Assembly (NCBI GenBank): GCA_963789275.1
Contig: CAWBKF010000009.1
Coordinates: forward strand, 62,001-126,000
From: DAHUYF01 sp963789275
GTDB taxonomy: Bacteria; Pseudomonadota; Alphaproteobacteria; ATCC43930; CGMCC-115725
Length of the DNA: 64,000 nt
Reading direction: 5' to 3'
Part shown: piece after piece, positions 8,455 through 17,700 of the stretch
How positions within the stretch are numbered: the first letter of the stretch is position 1
Layout of the letters: the number at the start of each line of letters is the position of its first letter
Made by a program: the position numbers and the translations under genes
Notes under the pieces: generated by a model
What the model was told of the DNA's origin: nothing
The model's database searches: none
What the model saw: the letters and a program-made list of their open reading frames with translations, nothing else

Positions 8455-8912
8455 TGAGCAATGCGCGCGAAAGCCCGATGGCGCTGGCGCTGGCCGAGGC
8501 CGAGCGCGCCGCCTTGCGCGGCGAGGTGCCGGTGGGCGCGGTGGTGGTGGACGCCGCCAGCGGCGCGGTGCTGGCGCAGGCCGGCAATAGCGGCGAGGCG
8601 CTCGCCGATCCCACCGCGCATGCTGAGATGCTGGCGTTGCGCGCGGCGGCGGCGGCGCGCGGCGTGCCGCGGCTCGACGATTGCGATCTCTACGTCACGC
8701 TCGAGCCCTGCGCCATGTGCGCCGCGGCGATCTCGCTGGCGCGCATCCGCCGGCTCTATTTCGCCGCCTATGATCCCAAGGGCGGCGCGGTCGAGCACGG
8801 GCCGCGCCTCTTCCAGCAGCCGACCTGCCATCACCGGCCGGAAGTCTATGGCGGCATCGACGAGCGCCGCGCCGGCGCGCTGCTCAAGCGCTTCTTCCGC
8901 GAGAGGAGGTAG
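8451..8912 (+). CDS. tadA: tRNA adenosine(34) deaminase TadA
   Basis: TadA converts A34 to inosine in the anticodon of tRNA-Arg(ACG), letting one tRNA read CGU, CGC and CGA. The 153-residue protein shows the zinc deaminase signature: HAEM (H57 zinc ligand, E59 proton shuttle) and PCAMC (86-90, C87 and C90 zinc ligands). PVGAVVVD precedes the site, and AYDPKGGAVEHGP is typical of TadA. The ATG at 8451 overlaps the thioesterase stop; an ATG at 8454 is equally possible. The gene is essential in most bacteria. A two-hairpin repeat follows and probably ends transcription against the oncoming minus-strand operon. Confidence 0.94.
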   Translation: MMSNARESPMALALAEAERAALRGEVPVGAVVVDAASGAVLAQAGNSGEALADPTAHAEMLALRAAAAARGVPRLDDCDLYVTLEPCAMCAAAISLARIRRLYFAAYDPKGGAVEHGPRLFQQPTCHHRPEVYGGIDERRAGALLKRFFRERR

Positions 8913-8920
8913 GCGCCAGG

Positions 8921-8977
8921 CGAACTCGCGTCAGCGAGTTCGTCCGCGGCGGCGCCAGCGGTTGCGCAAGCAACCGC
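8921..8977. repeat. Two-hairpin intergenic palindromic element, copy 1
   Basis: Two perfect inverted repeats lie in the gap between the convergent tadA and cyclopropane-synthase genes. One has a 9-bp stem at 8921-8929/8934-8942 with loop GTCA. The other has an 8-bp stem at 8958-8965/8970-8977 (GCGGTTGC/GCAACCGC). The second stem and the following CGAGAGCC recur at 47.1 kb and 54.7 kb, so this is a dispersed REP-like element rather than a unique terminator. It could still stop transcription from both sides. Confidence 0.7.
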
Positions 8978-8996
8978 GAGAGCCGCTCGGTTCGGG

Positions 8997-9854
8997 CTAA
9001 CCTCGACGCGGCTCGATGCGGCGCATGGCGATGCGCGCGAGGTTCATCGTGCCGGTATGAAAGCCCACCACCAGCAGGCCAAGATATTTCTTGTAGCGGT
9101 CGACGGTCTCGGCGCCGACCAGCGCTTCGGCCTCGGCGCTGCGCGCTTTCAGCCGGCTGAGCCAGGCGCGCGCGGTGCGGGCGTAGTGCGCGCGGTCCTG
9201 GCGCAGCTGCTCGATCTCGAAGCGGCCTTGCGCCGCGCTGGCGATCTCGGCGAGATGCGGCAGGTCGGATTCCGGAAAGATCTTCTCGGCGAAGAACTGG
9301 CTGAAATCGCTACGGTCGGCGTTCTCGTAGGTGATCGTCTGCAGCGACAGTCTGCCGCCGGGCGCCAGCGCGCGATGGCAGAAGGCGAAGAACGCGCGAT
9401 AACCCTCGAGCTTCTCGGCCGGGCTCTGGTCGAGCCGGGCGAAATGCTCGAAGGCGCCGATCGAGACGATGGCGTCATAAGCCGCTTCGGGCTGGTGCTC
9501 GGCCCAGCTTTCCAGCCGCACCTCGACCTCCTCCAGGCCGAGCGCGGCGATCCAGCGTTGCTGCGCCGCGCTCAGCGTCAGCCCCACCGCCCGCGCCACG
9601 CCGTGGCTTTCCCGCGCCCGGCGCAGCAGCCCGCCCCAGCCGCAGCCGATATCGAGCAGGCGGCGCGCGCCGGCGGCGCCGCTGCGCGCGAGATGCCAGT
9701 CGATCTTGTTCAGCTGCGCGGTATGGAGGTCCTCGTCGCCCTCCCACAGCGCGCAGGAATAGGTCTGGCTCGGATCGAGCCACAGCGCGTAGAACTCGTT
9801 GCCGATGTCGTAATGGCGCTGGATCGCGCCGGCGGAGGCGCCGGGCGCGCTCAC
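8997..9854 (-). CDS. Cyclopropane-fatty-acid synthase-family methyltransferase (short form)
   Basis: The 285-residue protein is a SAM-dependent methyltransferase of the CFA/mycolic-acid cyclopropane synthase family. It opens with IQRHYDIGNEFYALWLD and YSCALWEG, then the SAM loop LDIGCGWGG (67-75), then SIGAFEHFA. It lacks the N-terminal domain of E. coli Cfa and has the length of mycobacterial mycolic acid methyltransferases. Family members add a methylene or methyl group to a cis double bond of a lipid acyl chain. The GTG start at 9854 overlaps the ACP stop (GTGA), so it is the last of five coupled genes. Its substrate may be the product of the two desaturases, on the ACP or after transfer to phospholipid. 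That link is inferred from context. Confidence 0.85.
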   Translation of the reverse strand: MSAPGASAGAIQRHYDIGNEFYALWLDPSQTYSCALWEGDEDLHTAQLNKIDWHLARSGAAGARRLLDIGCGWGGLLRRARESHGVARAVGLTLSAAQQRWIAALGLEEVEVRLESWAEHQPEAAYDAIVSIGAFEHFARLDQSPAEKLEGYRAFFAFCHRALAPGGRLSLQTITYENADRSDFSQFFAEKIFPESDLPHLAEIASAAQGRFEIEQLRQDRAHYARTARAWLSRLKARSAEAEALVGAETVDRYKKYLGLLVVGFHTGTMNLARIAMRRIEPRRG

Positions 9855-10192
9855 GGCAGCGGCGCGGCGGGCGAGGGGCCGAGGCGGCGCGTGAGGATCG
9901 CGCGCAGGTGCTGGTCGGATGCCAGCTGGCGCGCCAGCGCCCTGATCGAGGGATAGTCGCTGGCGAGCGCGGGATCGAGCTCGCAGCCGAGCCATTCCTC
10001 GAGATCGCCGATCATCCCGACCGAGGCCAGCAAGTCGAGGCCATAGCGATCGAAACTGTTCGCGTCGTCGATCTCCGCCAGGTCGATCTCGAGCAGATCG
10101 GCGAGATAGCTCTTCATCCAGGCGGCGATCTCGCGCTCGATCGCCGCCGCACCGAGGTCCGCCGCACCCTGCTCCGTCATCGCCATCATCAA
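9851..10192 (-). CDS. Stand-alone acyl carrier protein lacking the phosphopantetheine serine
   Basis: The 113-residue protein has the ACP/PCP fold: an N-terminal amphipathic helix (AAWMKSYLADLLEI), the FDRYGLD loop, then ASVGMIGDLEEWLG and YPSIRALARQLASD. This is the type of free ACP found beside FAAL enzymes. The attachment motif should read Asp-Ser-Leu, but residues 53-55 read Asp-Leu-Leu: the codon for residue 54 is TTG (bases 10033-10031) where TCG would give serine. One C-to-T change explains it. As sequenced the protein cannot carry 4'-phosphopantetheine. The rest of the fold is intact, so this may be a recent mutation, a sequencing error or a non-acylated scaffold. The start may be any of four nearby methionines. 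It sits 27 bases after the second desaturase. Confidence 0.85.
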   Translation of the reverse strand: MMMAMTEQGAADLGAAAIEREIAAWMKSYLADLLEIDLAEIDDANSFDRYGLDLLASVGMIGDLEEWLGCELDPALASDYPSIRALARQLASDQHLRAILTRRLGPSPAAPLP

Positions 10193-10219
10193 GGCTCCCC
10201 TGTTACCGTCGACGCTACG

Positions 10220-11194
10220 CTAATGCTGCCGGCGCGCGGTGCGCGCGGCGGTAGCCGGTACATGCACATCCCAGGCAAGTCCGCAGCGCTCCAGCAGCCG
10301 GATGGCGAGGCCGCTGATGTCGAGCTGCCACCACTCGAAGCTCAGCACCGCGGCGCTCGGGAAGCTGTGATGGTTGTTGTGCCAGCCTTCACCCAGCGTC
10401 GGCAGCGCGATCCAGGCGTTGTTGGTGCTGTAATCGCTCGACAGGTAATCGCGCCTGCCGGCGACATGGGCGAGCGAGGTGATCCACCAGATGATGTTAT
10501 GGACGGCAAAGAGACGGATGAGCCCGCCCCAGATCAGCCCGTCCGCAGCGCCGAGCCAGCTTGCGGTGGCGAGCCCGCCCAGCGCCGTCGGCAGCGCCAG
10601 GCCGAGCGCGACCCAGGCATAGTAATGGCGATTGACCCACATGATGCCGCGATCGGTCAGGAGATCGCGGGCATAGTAATTGGCGTTCGGCACCTCGTGG
10701 CGAACGGTCCAGCCGATATAGGCATGGAACAGCCCGCGGGCGCGCTGCCAAGCCGAGCTGCCCGACAAATTCGGCGAATGCGGATCGCCGGGCCGGTCGG
10801 AGAATTCGTGATGGAGGCGATGCAGCGCCACCCAGAACACCACCGGCCCTTGCGCCGCCATGCAGCCGAGGATGGCGAGCGCCCTGCGCGTCCCGGGCGT
10901 CGCCTTGAAGGCGCGATGGGTGAAATGCCGGTGGAACCCGACGGTGACACCGAGGCCGATCGCCAGGAAGAAGGCGAGGAAGAGTCCGACATCGAGCGCC
11001 GAGACCGGCTTCACCAGCACCGCGAGCAGCACCGCCGTGACGATGCCGGCGATGCCCGCCAGGCTGACCGCGGCGGAATGCAGATGCTGCGAGCGGCGCA
11101 GGCGGCGGTTGTTGACGACGCGGCCGACTTTGGCCCGGCGCGGCGCCTCGCTTACGCCGGGCGCGCGATCTTGCGGCGGGGCCACCTCGCTCAC
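10220..11194 (-). CDS. Membrane-bound acyl desaturase (delta-9 type), second copy
   Basis: The 324-residue protein belongs to the integral-membrane stearoyl-CoA/acyl-lipid desaturase family. The three histidine boxes that bind the di-iron centre are present: HRHFTH (88-93), HRLHH (125-129) and HNNHH (272-276). Hydrophobic segments lie at about residues 42-66, 68-86 and 185-235. It inserts a double bond into an acyl chain using O2 and electrons from a partner that is not encoded here. The GTG start at 11194 overlaps the stop of the first desaturase (GTGA). Together with the FAAL and ACP it should act on an ACP- or lipid-bound chain. The two tandem desaturases have clearly diverged (HRHFTH versus HRLLSH), which suggests different positions or orders of desaturation rather than a fresh duplication. 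Confidence 0.88.
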   Translation of the reverse strand: MSEVAPPQDRAPGVSEAPRRAKVGRVVNNRRLRRSQHLHSAAVSLAGIAGIVTAVLLAVLVKPVSALDVGLFLAFFLAIGLGVTVGFHRHFTHRAFKATPGTRRALAILGCMAAQGPVVFWVALHRLHHEFSDRPGDPHSPNLSGSSAWQRARGLFHAYIGWTVRHEVPNANYYARDLLTDRGIMWVNRHYYAWVALGLALPTALGGLATASWLGAADGLIWGGLIRLFAVHNIIWWITSLAHVAGRRDYLSSDYSTNNAWIALPTLGEGWHNNHHSFPSAAVLSFEWWQLDISGLAIRLLERCGLAWDVHVPATAARTARRQH

Positions 11195-12162
11195 GGCGCA
11201 CGCTCCGTCGCCGGCACGCGCTTGCGCGCCACGATCTCGAGGTTGAAGCGCCGCACGTTGCGCACGAGGTGCAGCGCTTCGAGGCCGCGCACCACCGCGG
11301 CGCCGATATCGATCTCCCACCAGGCGACGCCGAACACGGCCGAGCTTGGCGAGGCGTGATGGTTGTTGTGCCAGGCCTCGCCCAGCGTCAGGAGCCCCAG
11401 CAGCCAATTGTTGCGGCTGTGGTCGGGTGTCTCGAAGGAGCGATATCCCGCCGCATGGGTGATCGAGTTGATCGAGGCCGTCAGATGATAGGAAAGGAAG
11501 AGGCGGACGCCGCCGCCCCAGATCAGCCCGTCCCAGAGGCCCATGGCCGAGCCCTCGATGAGGCCGCCGGCGCCGGCGGCGGCCGCGAGGCCGAGCAGCA
11601 CCCAGCCGTAATAGTGCCGGTTGATCCGGCCGAGCAGCCGGTCGCGCAGCAGGTCCTTGCAGAAATAGACGGGATTGCTGAGCTCGTGGCTGAAGGTCCA
11701 GCCGCTATGGGCGTGCCAGAGGCCGGCCCAATAGCCGAGCACGCAGCCATCCTGCCGGTGCGGCGAATGCGGATCGCCGGCGGCGTCGGCGAATTGGTGG
11801 TGGCGGCGATGATTGCTCACCCAATAGATCGGCGGCCCCTGCGCCGCCATGCTGCCGAGGATGGCAAGGCCGGCCAGCACCGCGCGCTGCGGCTGGAAGG
11901 CGCGATGCGACAGCAGCCGGTGGAAGCCCACCGTGATGCCGGTCATGGTGAGACCATAGAGCCCGATGGCGAGCAGCGGCTGCCATAGACGCAGCTCGCC
12001 GCTGAGGGCCTGTCGCAGCGCGACCGCGAGCGCCAGCAGCGGCAGGCCGAGAATTGCCGCGGCGTGCAGCGCCTGCGCGCGGCTTCCACCCGCATGCCGC
12101 AGCACCGGGCTGCGCGCCGCGGGCTCGCCGGAAACCTCGGCTGCGGCGCGGCCCGAGGTCAC
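11191..12162 (-). CDS. Membrane-bound acyl desaturase (delta-9 type), first copy
   Basis: The 323-residue integral-membrane desaturase has histidine boxes HRLLSH (81-86), HRRHH (118-122) and HNNHH (265-269). It has hydrophobic segments before the first box (about residues 31-50 and 60-80) and between boxes two and three. The family uses O2 and a di-iron site to make cis double bonds in fatty acyl chains; some relatives in FAAL/ACP clusters make triple bonds. The GTG start at 12162 overlaps the FAAL stop and its own stop overlaps the next desaturase, so three genes are read as one coupled unit. The exact chain position cannot be read from sequence. No rubredoxin or ferredoxin gene lies in the operon to supply electrons. 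Confidence 0.88.
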   Translation of the reverse strand: MTSGRAAAEVSGEPAARSPVLRHAGGSRAQALHAAAILGLPLLALAVALRQALSGELRLWQPLLAIGLYGLTMTGITVGFHRLLSHRAFQPQRAVLAGLAILGSMAAQGPPIYWVSNHRRHHQFADAAGDPHSPHRQDGCVLGYWAGLWHAHSGWTFSHELSNPVYFCKDLLRDRLLGRINRHYYGWVLLGLAAAAGAGGLIEGSAMGLWDGLIWGGGVRLFLSYHLTASINSITHAAGYRSFETPDHSRNNWLLGLLTLGEAWHNNHHASPSSAVFGVAWWEIDIGAAVVRGLEALHLVRNVRRFNLEIVARKRVPATERAP

Positions 12163-13847
12163 TGCAGCGCCTGCACCGGCAAGGTCTCGAAGCCGCCGCT
12201 GTGCAGCAGCGCGCCGCACTCCGCGCGGCGCACTTTGCCGCTGGTGGTGCGCGGCAGGCTGCCCGGCTTGATCAGCAGCACGCGGCTCACCTGCAGCCCG
12301 TGCTCGGCGGCGATGGCTTCGCGGATATCGGCGACGATGCTGTCGGCATCGGCGCCGCGCCAGCCCTCGCGCGTCAGCTCGTGGATGATGGCGATCGCCG
12401 CCTGACGCCCCTCGTCGACGCCGAGCGCCACGCCGCCGCTTTTCGCCAGCAGCGGGTTGCTGCGCTGCGCCGTGGCCTCGAGATCCTCCGGGTGGTGGTT
12501 GCGGCCGCGCACGATGATCAGGTTCTTGAGGCGCCCGGTGATGAAGAGCTGCCGGTCGCGCAGGAATCCCAGATCGCCCGTGCGCAGGAACGGTCCTTCG
12601 CCCGTGTCGGCGAGGCGCGCGCGGAAGCTCTCTTCCGTGGCCGCGGCGCGGTTGTAATAGCCGGCGGCGACGCTGCCGCCGCTGACCCAGATCTCGCCGA
12701 CGGCGCCGTCAGGCAGCGGGCGGCGCGTGCGCGGATCGACGATGAGGAGCCGCGTGCCCGGCGCTGGCTGACCGCAGCTGACCAGCGCCGGCTCCCCGCC
12801 GGCCGACGCCACCGCGTCGGCGCGCGGCACCGCGACCGGCTCCTCGCCCTGCGCGATGCCGGTGACGAAGAGCGTGCTCTCCGCCATGCCGTAGCAGGGA
12901 TAAAGCGCCCGTCGCCGGAACCCCGCGGGCGCGAAGGCGGCGCTGAAGCGCTCGATCGTCTCGGCCCGCACCGGCTCCGAGCCATTGAAGGCGACGTACC
13001 AGCAGTCGAGGTCCAGGGCCGCGCGCTGCTCCGGCGTTGTCTTGTCGACGGCGAGGTCGTAGGCGAAGTTCGGGCCGCCGCTGATGGTGGCGCGATAGGC
13101 GCTGATCGCCTTTACCCAGCGCAACGGCTTCTGCAGGAAGGCGACCGGCGGCATGAGCACGCAGGAAATGCCAAGATAAAGCGGCTGCATGATCGTGCCG
13201 ATAAGTCCCATATCGTGGAACAGCGGCAGCCAGCTCACGAACAGCGACTCGCGCGTCAGCCGCATCGCGTGCTGGATGGCCGCCTGGTTGTGCATGAGGT
13301 TGCCGTGGCTGACCATGACGCCCTTGGGTGCGCCGGTCGAGCCCGAGGTGTATTGCAGGAAGGCAAGCCGCTCCGGCGCCAGACGCCGCCCACGCCAGTC
13401 ATCGCCGTCGCCCTCGACCTGCTCGAGCGAAAGCCACGCGACGCCCGGCGCGCTCGCGGCAAGCGCCGGCTCGAGATAGGTGCGCACCTCCTCGCTGGTC
13501 AAAATCGCGGCGATCTCGGCGTCGCCGGCGATCGCCAGCAGCGTGCCGAGCGGGCGATTGCGCCGCGGGATCGCGGCGGGCACAGCGACGACGCCGGCGC
13601 AGAAGCAGCCCATCAAGGCGTCGACGAAATCGAGGCCGTCGCGCAGCAGCAGCAGCACGCGCTTGTCGGCAAAGCCAAGCCGCGTCAGCCAGGTGGCGAT
13701 GGCGCGCGCGCGCTGATGGAGCGCGGCGAAGGAGCGCCGCTCCGTCTCGGCCTCGCCCGCGACAAGATAGATGTACCCGTCGCGCGGCGAGCATACCAGG
13801 GCATGCCGCTCCAGCAGATCGACAAGCGTTGTCGTCGGTCCCCCCAT
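12159..13847 (-). CDS. Fatty acyl-AMP ligase (FAAL) / acyl-ACP synthetase
   Basis: The 562-residue adenylate-forming enzyme activates a fatty acid as acyl-AMP. Motifs in order are the P-loop YTSGSTGAPKG (166-176), the FAAL-typical SWLPLFHDMGLIG, the CYGMAEST substrate motif, FLRTGDLGFL and the GRLKNLIIVRGRNHHPEDLE hinge. The C-terminus has PRTTSGKVRRAEC with the late lysine. The NHHPEDLE and HDMGLIG sequences fit FAALs, which pass the acyl group to an ACP rather than CoA. The ATG at 13847 is chosen because conserved sequence begins just after it. It heads the five-gene operon, so the dedicated ACP three genes downstream is its expected acceptor. The promoter should lie in the 215 bases upstream. 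Confidence 0.9.
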   Translation of the reverse strand: MGGPTTTLVDLLERHALVCSPRDGYIYLVAGEAETERRSFAALHQRARAIATWLTRLGFADKRVLLLLRDGLDFVDALMGCFCAGVVAVPAAIPRRNRPLGTLLAIAGDAEIAAILTSEEVRTYLEPALAASAPGVAWLSLEQVEGDGDDWRGRRLAPERLAFLQYTSGSTGAPKGVMVSHGNLMHNQAAIQHAMRLTRESLFVSWLPLFHDMGLIGTIMQPLYLGISCVLMPPVAFLQKPLRWVKAISAYRATISGGPNFAYDLAVDKTTPEQRAALDLDCWYVAFNGSEPVRAETIERFSAAFAPAGFRRRALYPCYGMAESTLFVTGIAQGEEPVAVPRADAVASAGGEPALVSCGQPAPGTRLLIVDPRTRRPLPDGAVGEIWVSGGSVAAGYYNRAAATEESFRARLADTGEGPFLRTGDLGFLRDRQLFITGRLKNLIIVRGRNHHPEDLEATAQRSNPLLAKSGGVALGVDEGRQAAIAIIHELTREGWRGADADSIVADIREAIAAEHGLQVSRVLLIKPGSLPRTTSGKVRRAECGALLHSGGFETLPVQALQ

Positions 13848-13947
13848 GCTCCGTCCCTGGCACTTTCCCGGACCCGTCCGCGATCTCGCCCGCCCCCGGC
13901 GGCGATTGCGCTGACAGCTTTGGCCCGAGGGTTCAACGCTGCGCGCA

Positions 13948-13955
13948 TTAACCAT
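13948..13955 (+). promoter_or_regulatory. Possible CtrA half-site (TTAACCAT) upstream of the FAAL operon
   Basis: TTAACCAT lies 101 bases before the FAAL start in an otherwise GC-rich gap. This octamer is a known half-site form of the CtrA cell-cycle regulator box in alphaproteobacteria. A single half-site may occur by chance, so support is weak. Confidence 0.25.
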
Positions 13956-14062
13956 ATCACTCGCACAATCGGCCCCCAAGCGCCTTCCGCCGGTCGCGAG
14001 CGCGACTCGAAAAAGGCGACGATGCCCTTGCGCGAATGACGGCGATGGCAAAGGCGGCCGGC

Positions 14063-14488
14063 TCAGGAGATGGCAGCGGCGATGCTCACCTGCGCGATCC
14101 AGGTGCGGGCGCGGCGCGCCAGCCGGTCGGGCGTGGTCTCGCCGGCAAAGCTCAACATCCTGACGGTCTCGGGCGCAGTGAAGCCGTGCAAGGTATTGGC
14201 GTTGATGACGGCATAGTCGCGCCCGTCGATGGTGCTGACGGCGAAGGTGTAGACGCCGCAGCGGCTGCAGAAATGGCACTGGGCGGTGTGCGAGTCGAAG
14301 GCGTAGCGCGCGACCGCGGCGGCGTCCTTCACCGTCACCGACAGCACGGCGCGCCGATGGCCGGTATAGACGACGCCCTGCTTGGTGCAGAACGAGCAGT
14401 CGCACCGCCCTAGCACCAGCTCGTCTAGCGGCCAGTCAAGCGTGTAGCTGATGTTGCCGCAGTGGCAGCCGCCGCGATAGGCCTGCAT
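14063..14488 (-). CDS. GFA-family zinc protein (glutathione-dependent formaldehyde-activating-like)
   Basis: The 141-residue protein has the CENP-V/GFA fold with its two zinc sites: GGCHCGNI (C8, C10), CDCSFC (C29, C31, C34) and CHFCSRCG (C71, C74, C77). The founder of the family speeds addition of formaldehyde to glutathione, but most members have no shown activity. The ATG at 14488 is chosen because the conserved YRGGCHCG follows directly and GGAAGGGCGAG lies just before it. It is upstream of the FAAL operon on the same strand but 215 bases away, so probably separate. No formaldehyde genes are next to it. Confidence 0.82.
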   Translation of the reverse strand: MQAYRGGCHCGNISYTLDWPLDELVLGRCDCSFCTKQGVVYTGHRRAVLSVTVKDAAAVARYAFDSHTAQCHFCSRCGVYTFAVSTIDGRDYAVINANTLHGFTAPETVRMLSFAGETTPDRLARRARTWIAQVSIAAAIS

Positions 14489-14776
14489 CTCGCCCTTCCA
14501 TTGCCTCGGCGCGCGGCCGCGAGTATCGCCGATCGCGCGCGGCGCATCCAGCCGATGGTTGCCGCCCCGCACCATCATGTGCAACGGTAAATAGAACGAT
14601 GAGGCGAGAACTGTCCCGGCAATGCTGCTTCGTGGCCGGCGCCGCCACCGAAAAATCCTCGCGCGGCCGTCGCGGAAGTGATTCAATACGCTATCGTCCT
14701 AAAGCAGGTGGCAACGGCATGGGCATGATCCGCCACTCGGGCTTTTTCTGCATGGTCGAGCCTTCCTGAGGCCGCC

Positions 14777-17700
14777 ATGGACAGCGTCGCGCGCTGGCTG
14801 GTGACGCTCGGGCTTTCCGAGTACGAGCAGCGCTTTGCCGAGAACGATATCGATTTTGCCGTGCTTCGCGATCTCACCGAGCAGGATCTGAAGGATCTCG
14901 GCATCTCGCTCGGCCATCGCCGCAAGCTGCTGCGCGCCATTGCCGATTTGCGCGCGGCCGCGGCGTCCGCCGCCGCACCGATCGATCGCGCCGAGCGGCG
15001 CCAGCTGACCGTGATGTTCTGCGATCTCGCCGGTTCGACCGCGCTCTCGGCGCGGCTCGATCCCGAGGACACACGCGAGGTGATCCGGGCGTATCAGCAG
15101 GCCTGCGCGGCGGTCATCCGCGCCTATGACGGATTCATCGCCAAGTTCATGGGCGACGGCGTCATCGTCTATTTCGGCTATCCGCGGGCGCATGAGGATG
15201 ATGCCGAGCGGGCGGTGCGCGCCGGGCTCGACATGGTGGCGGCGATCGGCCGGCTTGAGACGCGCGCCGGCGCGCCGCTCCAGGCGCGTGTCGGCATTGC
15301 CACCGGCGCGGTGGTGGTCGGCGACCTCGTCGGCGAAGGTGCTTCGCAGGAGCAGGCGGTGGTCGGCGACACGCCCAACCTCGCGGCGCGGCTGCAGGAT
15401 ATCGCCGAGCCTGCCACCGTGGTGATCGCCGCCGCCACGCGCCGCCTAATCGGCGGCTTGTTCAATCTGCGCGATCTCGGCCATCACGAGCTCAAGGGCT
15501 ATGCCGCGCCGGTGCCGGCCTGGGCGGTCGAGGGCGCCGCCGCCTCCGACAGCCGCTTCGAGGCGGTGCGCGCCGCGCATCTCACCGGCTTCGTCAATCG
15601 TGCGGCCGAGACCGGGGTGCTGCTGGAGCTGCAGCGCCGCGCCTGGCAGGGCGCCGGCCAGGTGGTGCTGATCACCGGCGAAGCCGGCATCGGCAAATCG
15701 CGCATCGCTGCCTGGCTCGCCGACCGCCTCGTCGCCGAGCCGCACACGCGGCTGCGCTATCAATGCTCGCCCTATCACAGCAACAGTGCGCTCTATCCCT
15801 TCATCAGCCAGCTCGAATACGCCGCCGGCTTCAAGCCCGAGGACAACGCCGAGAAGCGGCTCGACAAGCTCGAGGCGACGCTGGCGAAAGGGACGCTGCA
15901 GGATGCGGCAGTCGCGCCGCTCTTTGCCAGCCTGCTGTCGATCGACACGGCCGGGCGCTACCCCTCGCTCGGCCTCAGCCCGGGGCAGCAGCGACGCCAT
16001 ATTCTGTCGGCGCTGCTCGACCGCTTTGAGGTGCTGGCGCGGCGCGAACCGGTGCTGGTGCTGTTCGAGGACGCACATTGGTCGGACGCCACCTCGCTTG
16101 AATTGCTGAGGCTCGCCGTCGACCGCATCAAGCGCCTGCCGCTGCTCGCCGTCATCACCTCGCGGCCGGAATTCGCCATGCCCTGGAGCGGCCAGCCCAA
16201 TGTCAGCACGCTCGCCCTCGGCCGGCTTTATCCCAACCATGCCCGCGCCATGATCGAGCCGGTGACTGGCGGTCGCGCGCTGCCGGCCGAAGTGATGGAG
16301 CAGATCATCGCCAAGACCGATGGCATCCCGCTGTTCGTCGAGGAGCTGACCAAGGCGGTGCTGGAATCGGGGCTGTTGGTCGAGAACGCCGAGGGCTACA
16401 GCCTCGCCGGGCCACTGCCGGCGCTCGCCATCCCGTCGACGCTGCAGGACAGCCTCCGGGCGCGGCTCGACAGGCTCGATGCGGTGCGTGATGTGGCGCA
16501 GGTCGGCGCCGCCATCGGCCGCAGCTTCTCCCATGCCATGGTGGCGGAGGTGTCGGGCCTCGCCGACGCGCCGCTGCGCGCCGCGCTGGCCCGGCTGATC
16601 GACGCCGAGCTGATCTACCAGACCGGCACACCGCCCAATGCGATCTACACCTTCAAGCACGCGCTGGTGCAGGACGCCGCCTATGACAGCCTGCTGCGCG
16701 CCAAGCGCCAGATGCTGCATGCGCGCGTGGTGCTCGTCATCGAGACGCGCTTTCCCGAACTGGTCGAGACCGAATACGAAATACTGGCCGAACATTGCAC
16801 CCGGGCCGATCTCGCCGACAAGGCCGTCGACTACTGGTTCAAGGCCGGCCAGCGCTCGCTGCAGCGCTCGCACATGGCCGAGGCGGCGACGCATTTCCGC
16901 GCTGCGCTCCGCTTGCTCGCCGGCCGCCCGGAAACCCCCGAGCGCCGCCAGCGCGAGCTGAACAGTCAGACCGGCTTGGCGCAAGCGCTCATCGGCGCCA
17001 TGGGCTACGGCGCGCCCGATACCATGGAAGCGTGGCGCCGCGCCCATGATCTCGCCGCCGCGGTCGGCGATGCGCGCCAGCGCTTCACCATCAATTACGG
17101 CCTCTGGGTCGGCCAATACGCCCAAGGCAATCTCGGAACCATCGACGCGCTCGCCGAAGAGTGCCTGCGCTCGGCCGAGGCCGAGGATGACCGCACCCAG
17201 CTTTGCGTCGCGCACCGCATGACCGGCATCGCCAATCTCGTCACCGGCGATTTCGCCCGCGCGCGCGCCCATTGCAGCCGCGCCGTCGAATGCTATGACG
17301 GCGCCGAGCACCGCCCGATGGCAGGCCAGCTCGGACACGATCTGCTGTCGGCGGCGCTGTGCTTCAAAGGTCTGTCGCTGTGGCCGCTGGGCTATCCCGA
17401 TCAGGCGCGCCAGGCGCTGGACGCTGTGCTGGCGCATGCGCAGGGCCTCGGCCATGCCCCGAGCGTCGCCTACACCTATTGGCATGCCGGGATCCTCGGC
17501 TCGCTCATGCTCGGCGAGGAGGCGCAGGTCGGGCAGCACGCGCAGGCGCTGGTGGCGCTCGCCGCCAAGCATGGTCTCGCCTTGTGGGAGGCCTGGGGGC
17601 ACGCCGCCGAAGGCTGGTTCAACGCGCGCGGCGGTGGCGGCGGGAGCGCTGTCGAACAGATGCGCCTGGCGCTGAAGGCCGTGCGCAAGACCGGCCACCG

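Noticed and set aside
9851..10192. Ser57 in ASVGM as the phosphopantetheine site of the ACP
   Set aside because: It is three residues after the normal Asp-Ser-Leu position and on the helix rather than at its cap, so it is not a usual phosphopantetheinyl transferase target.
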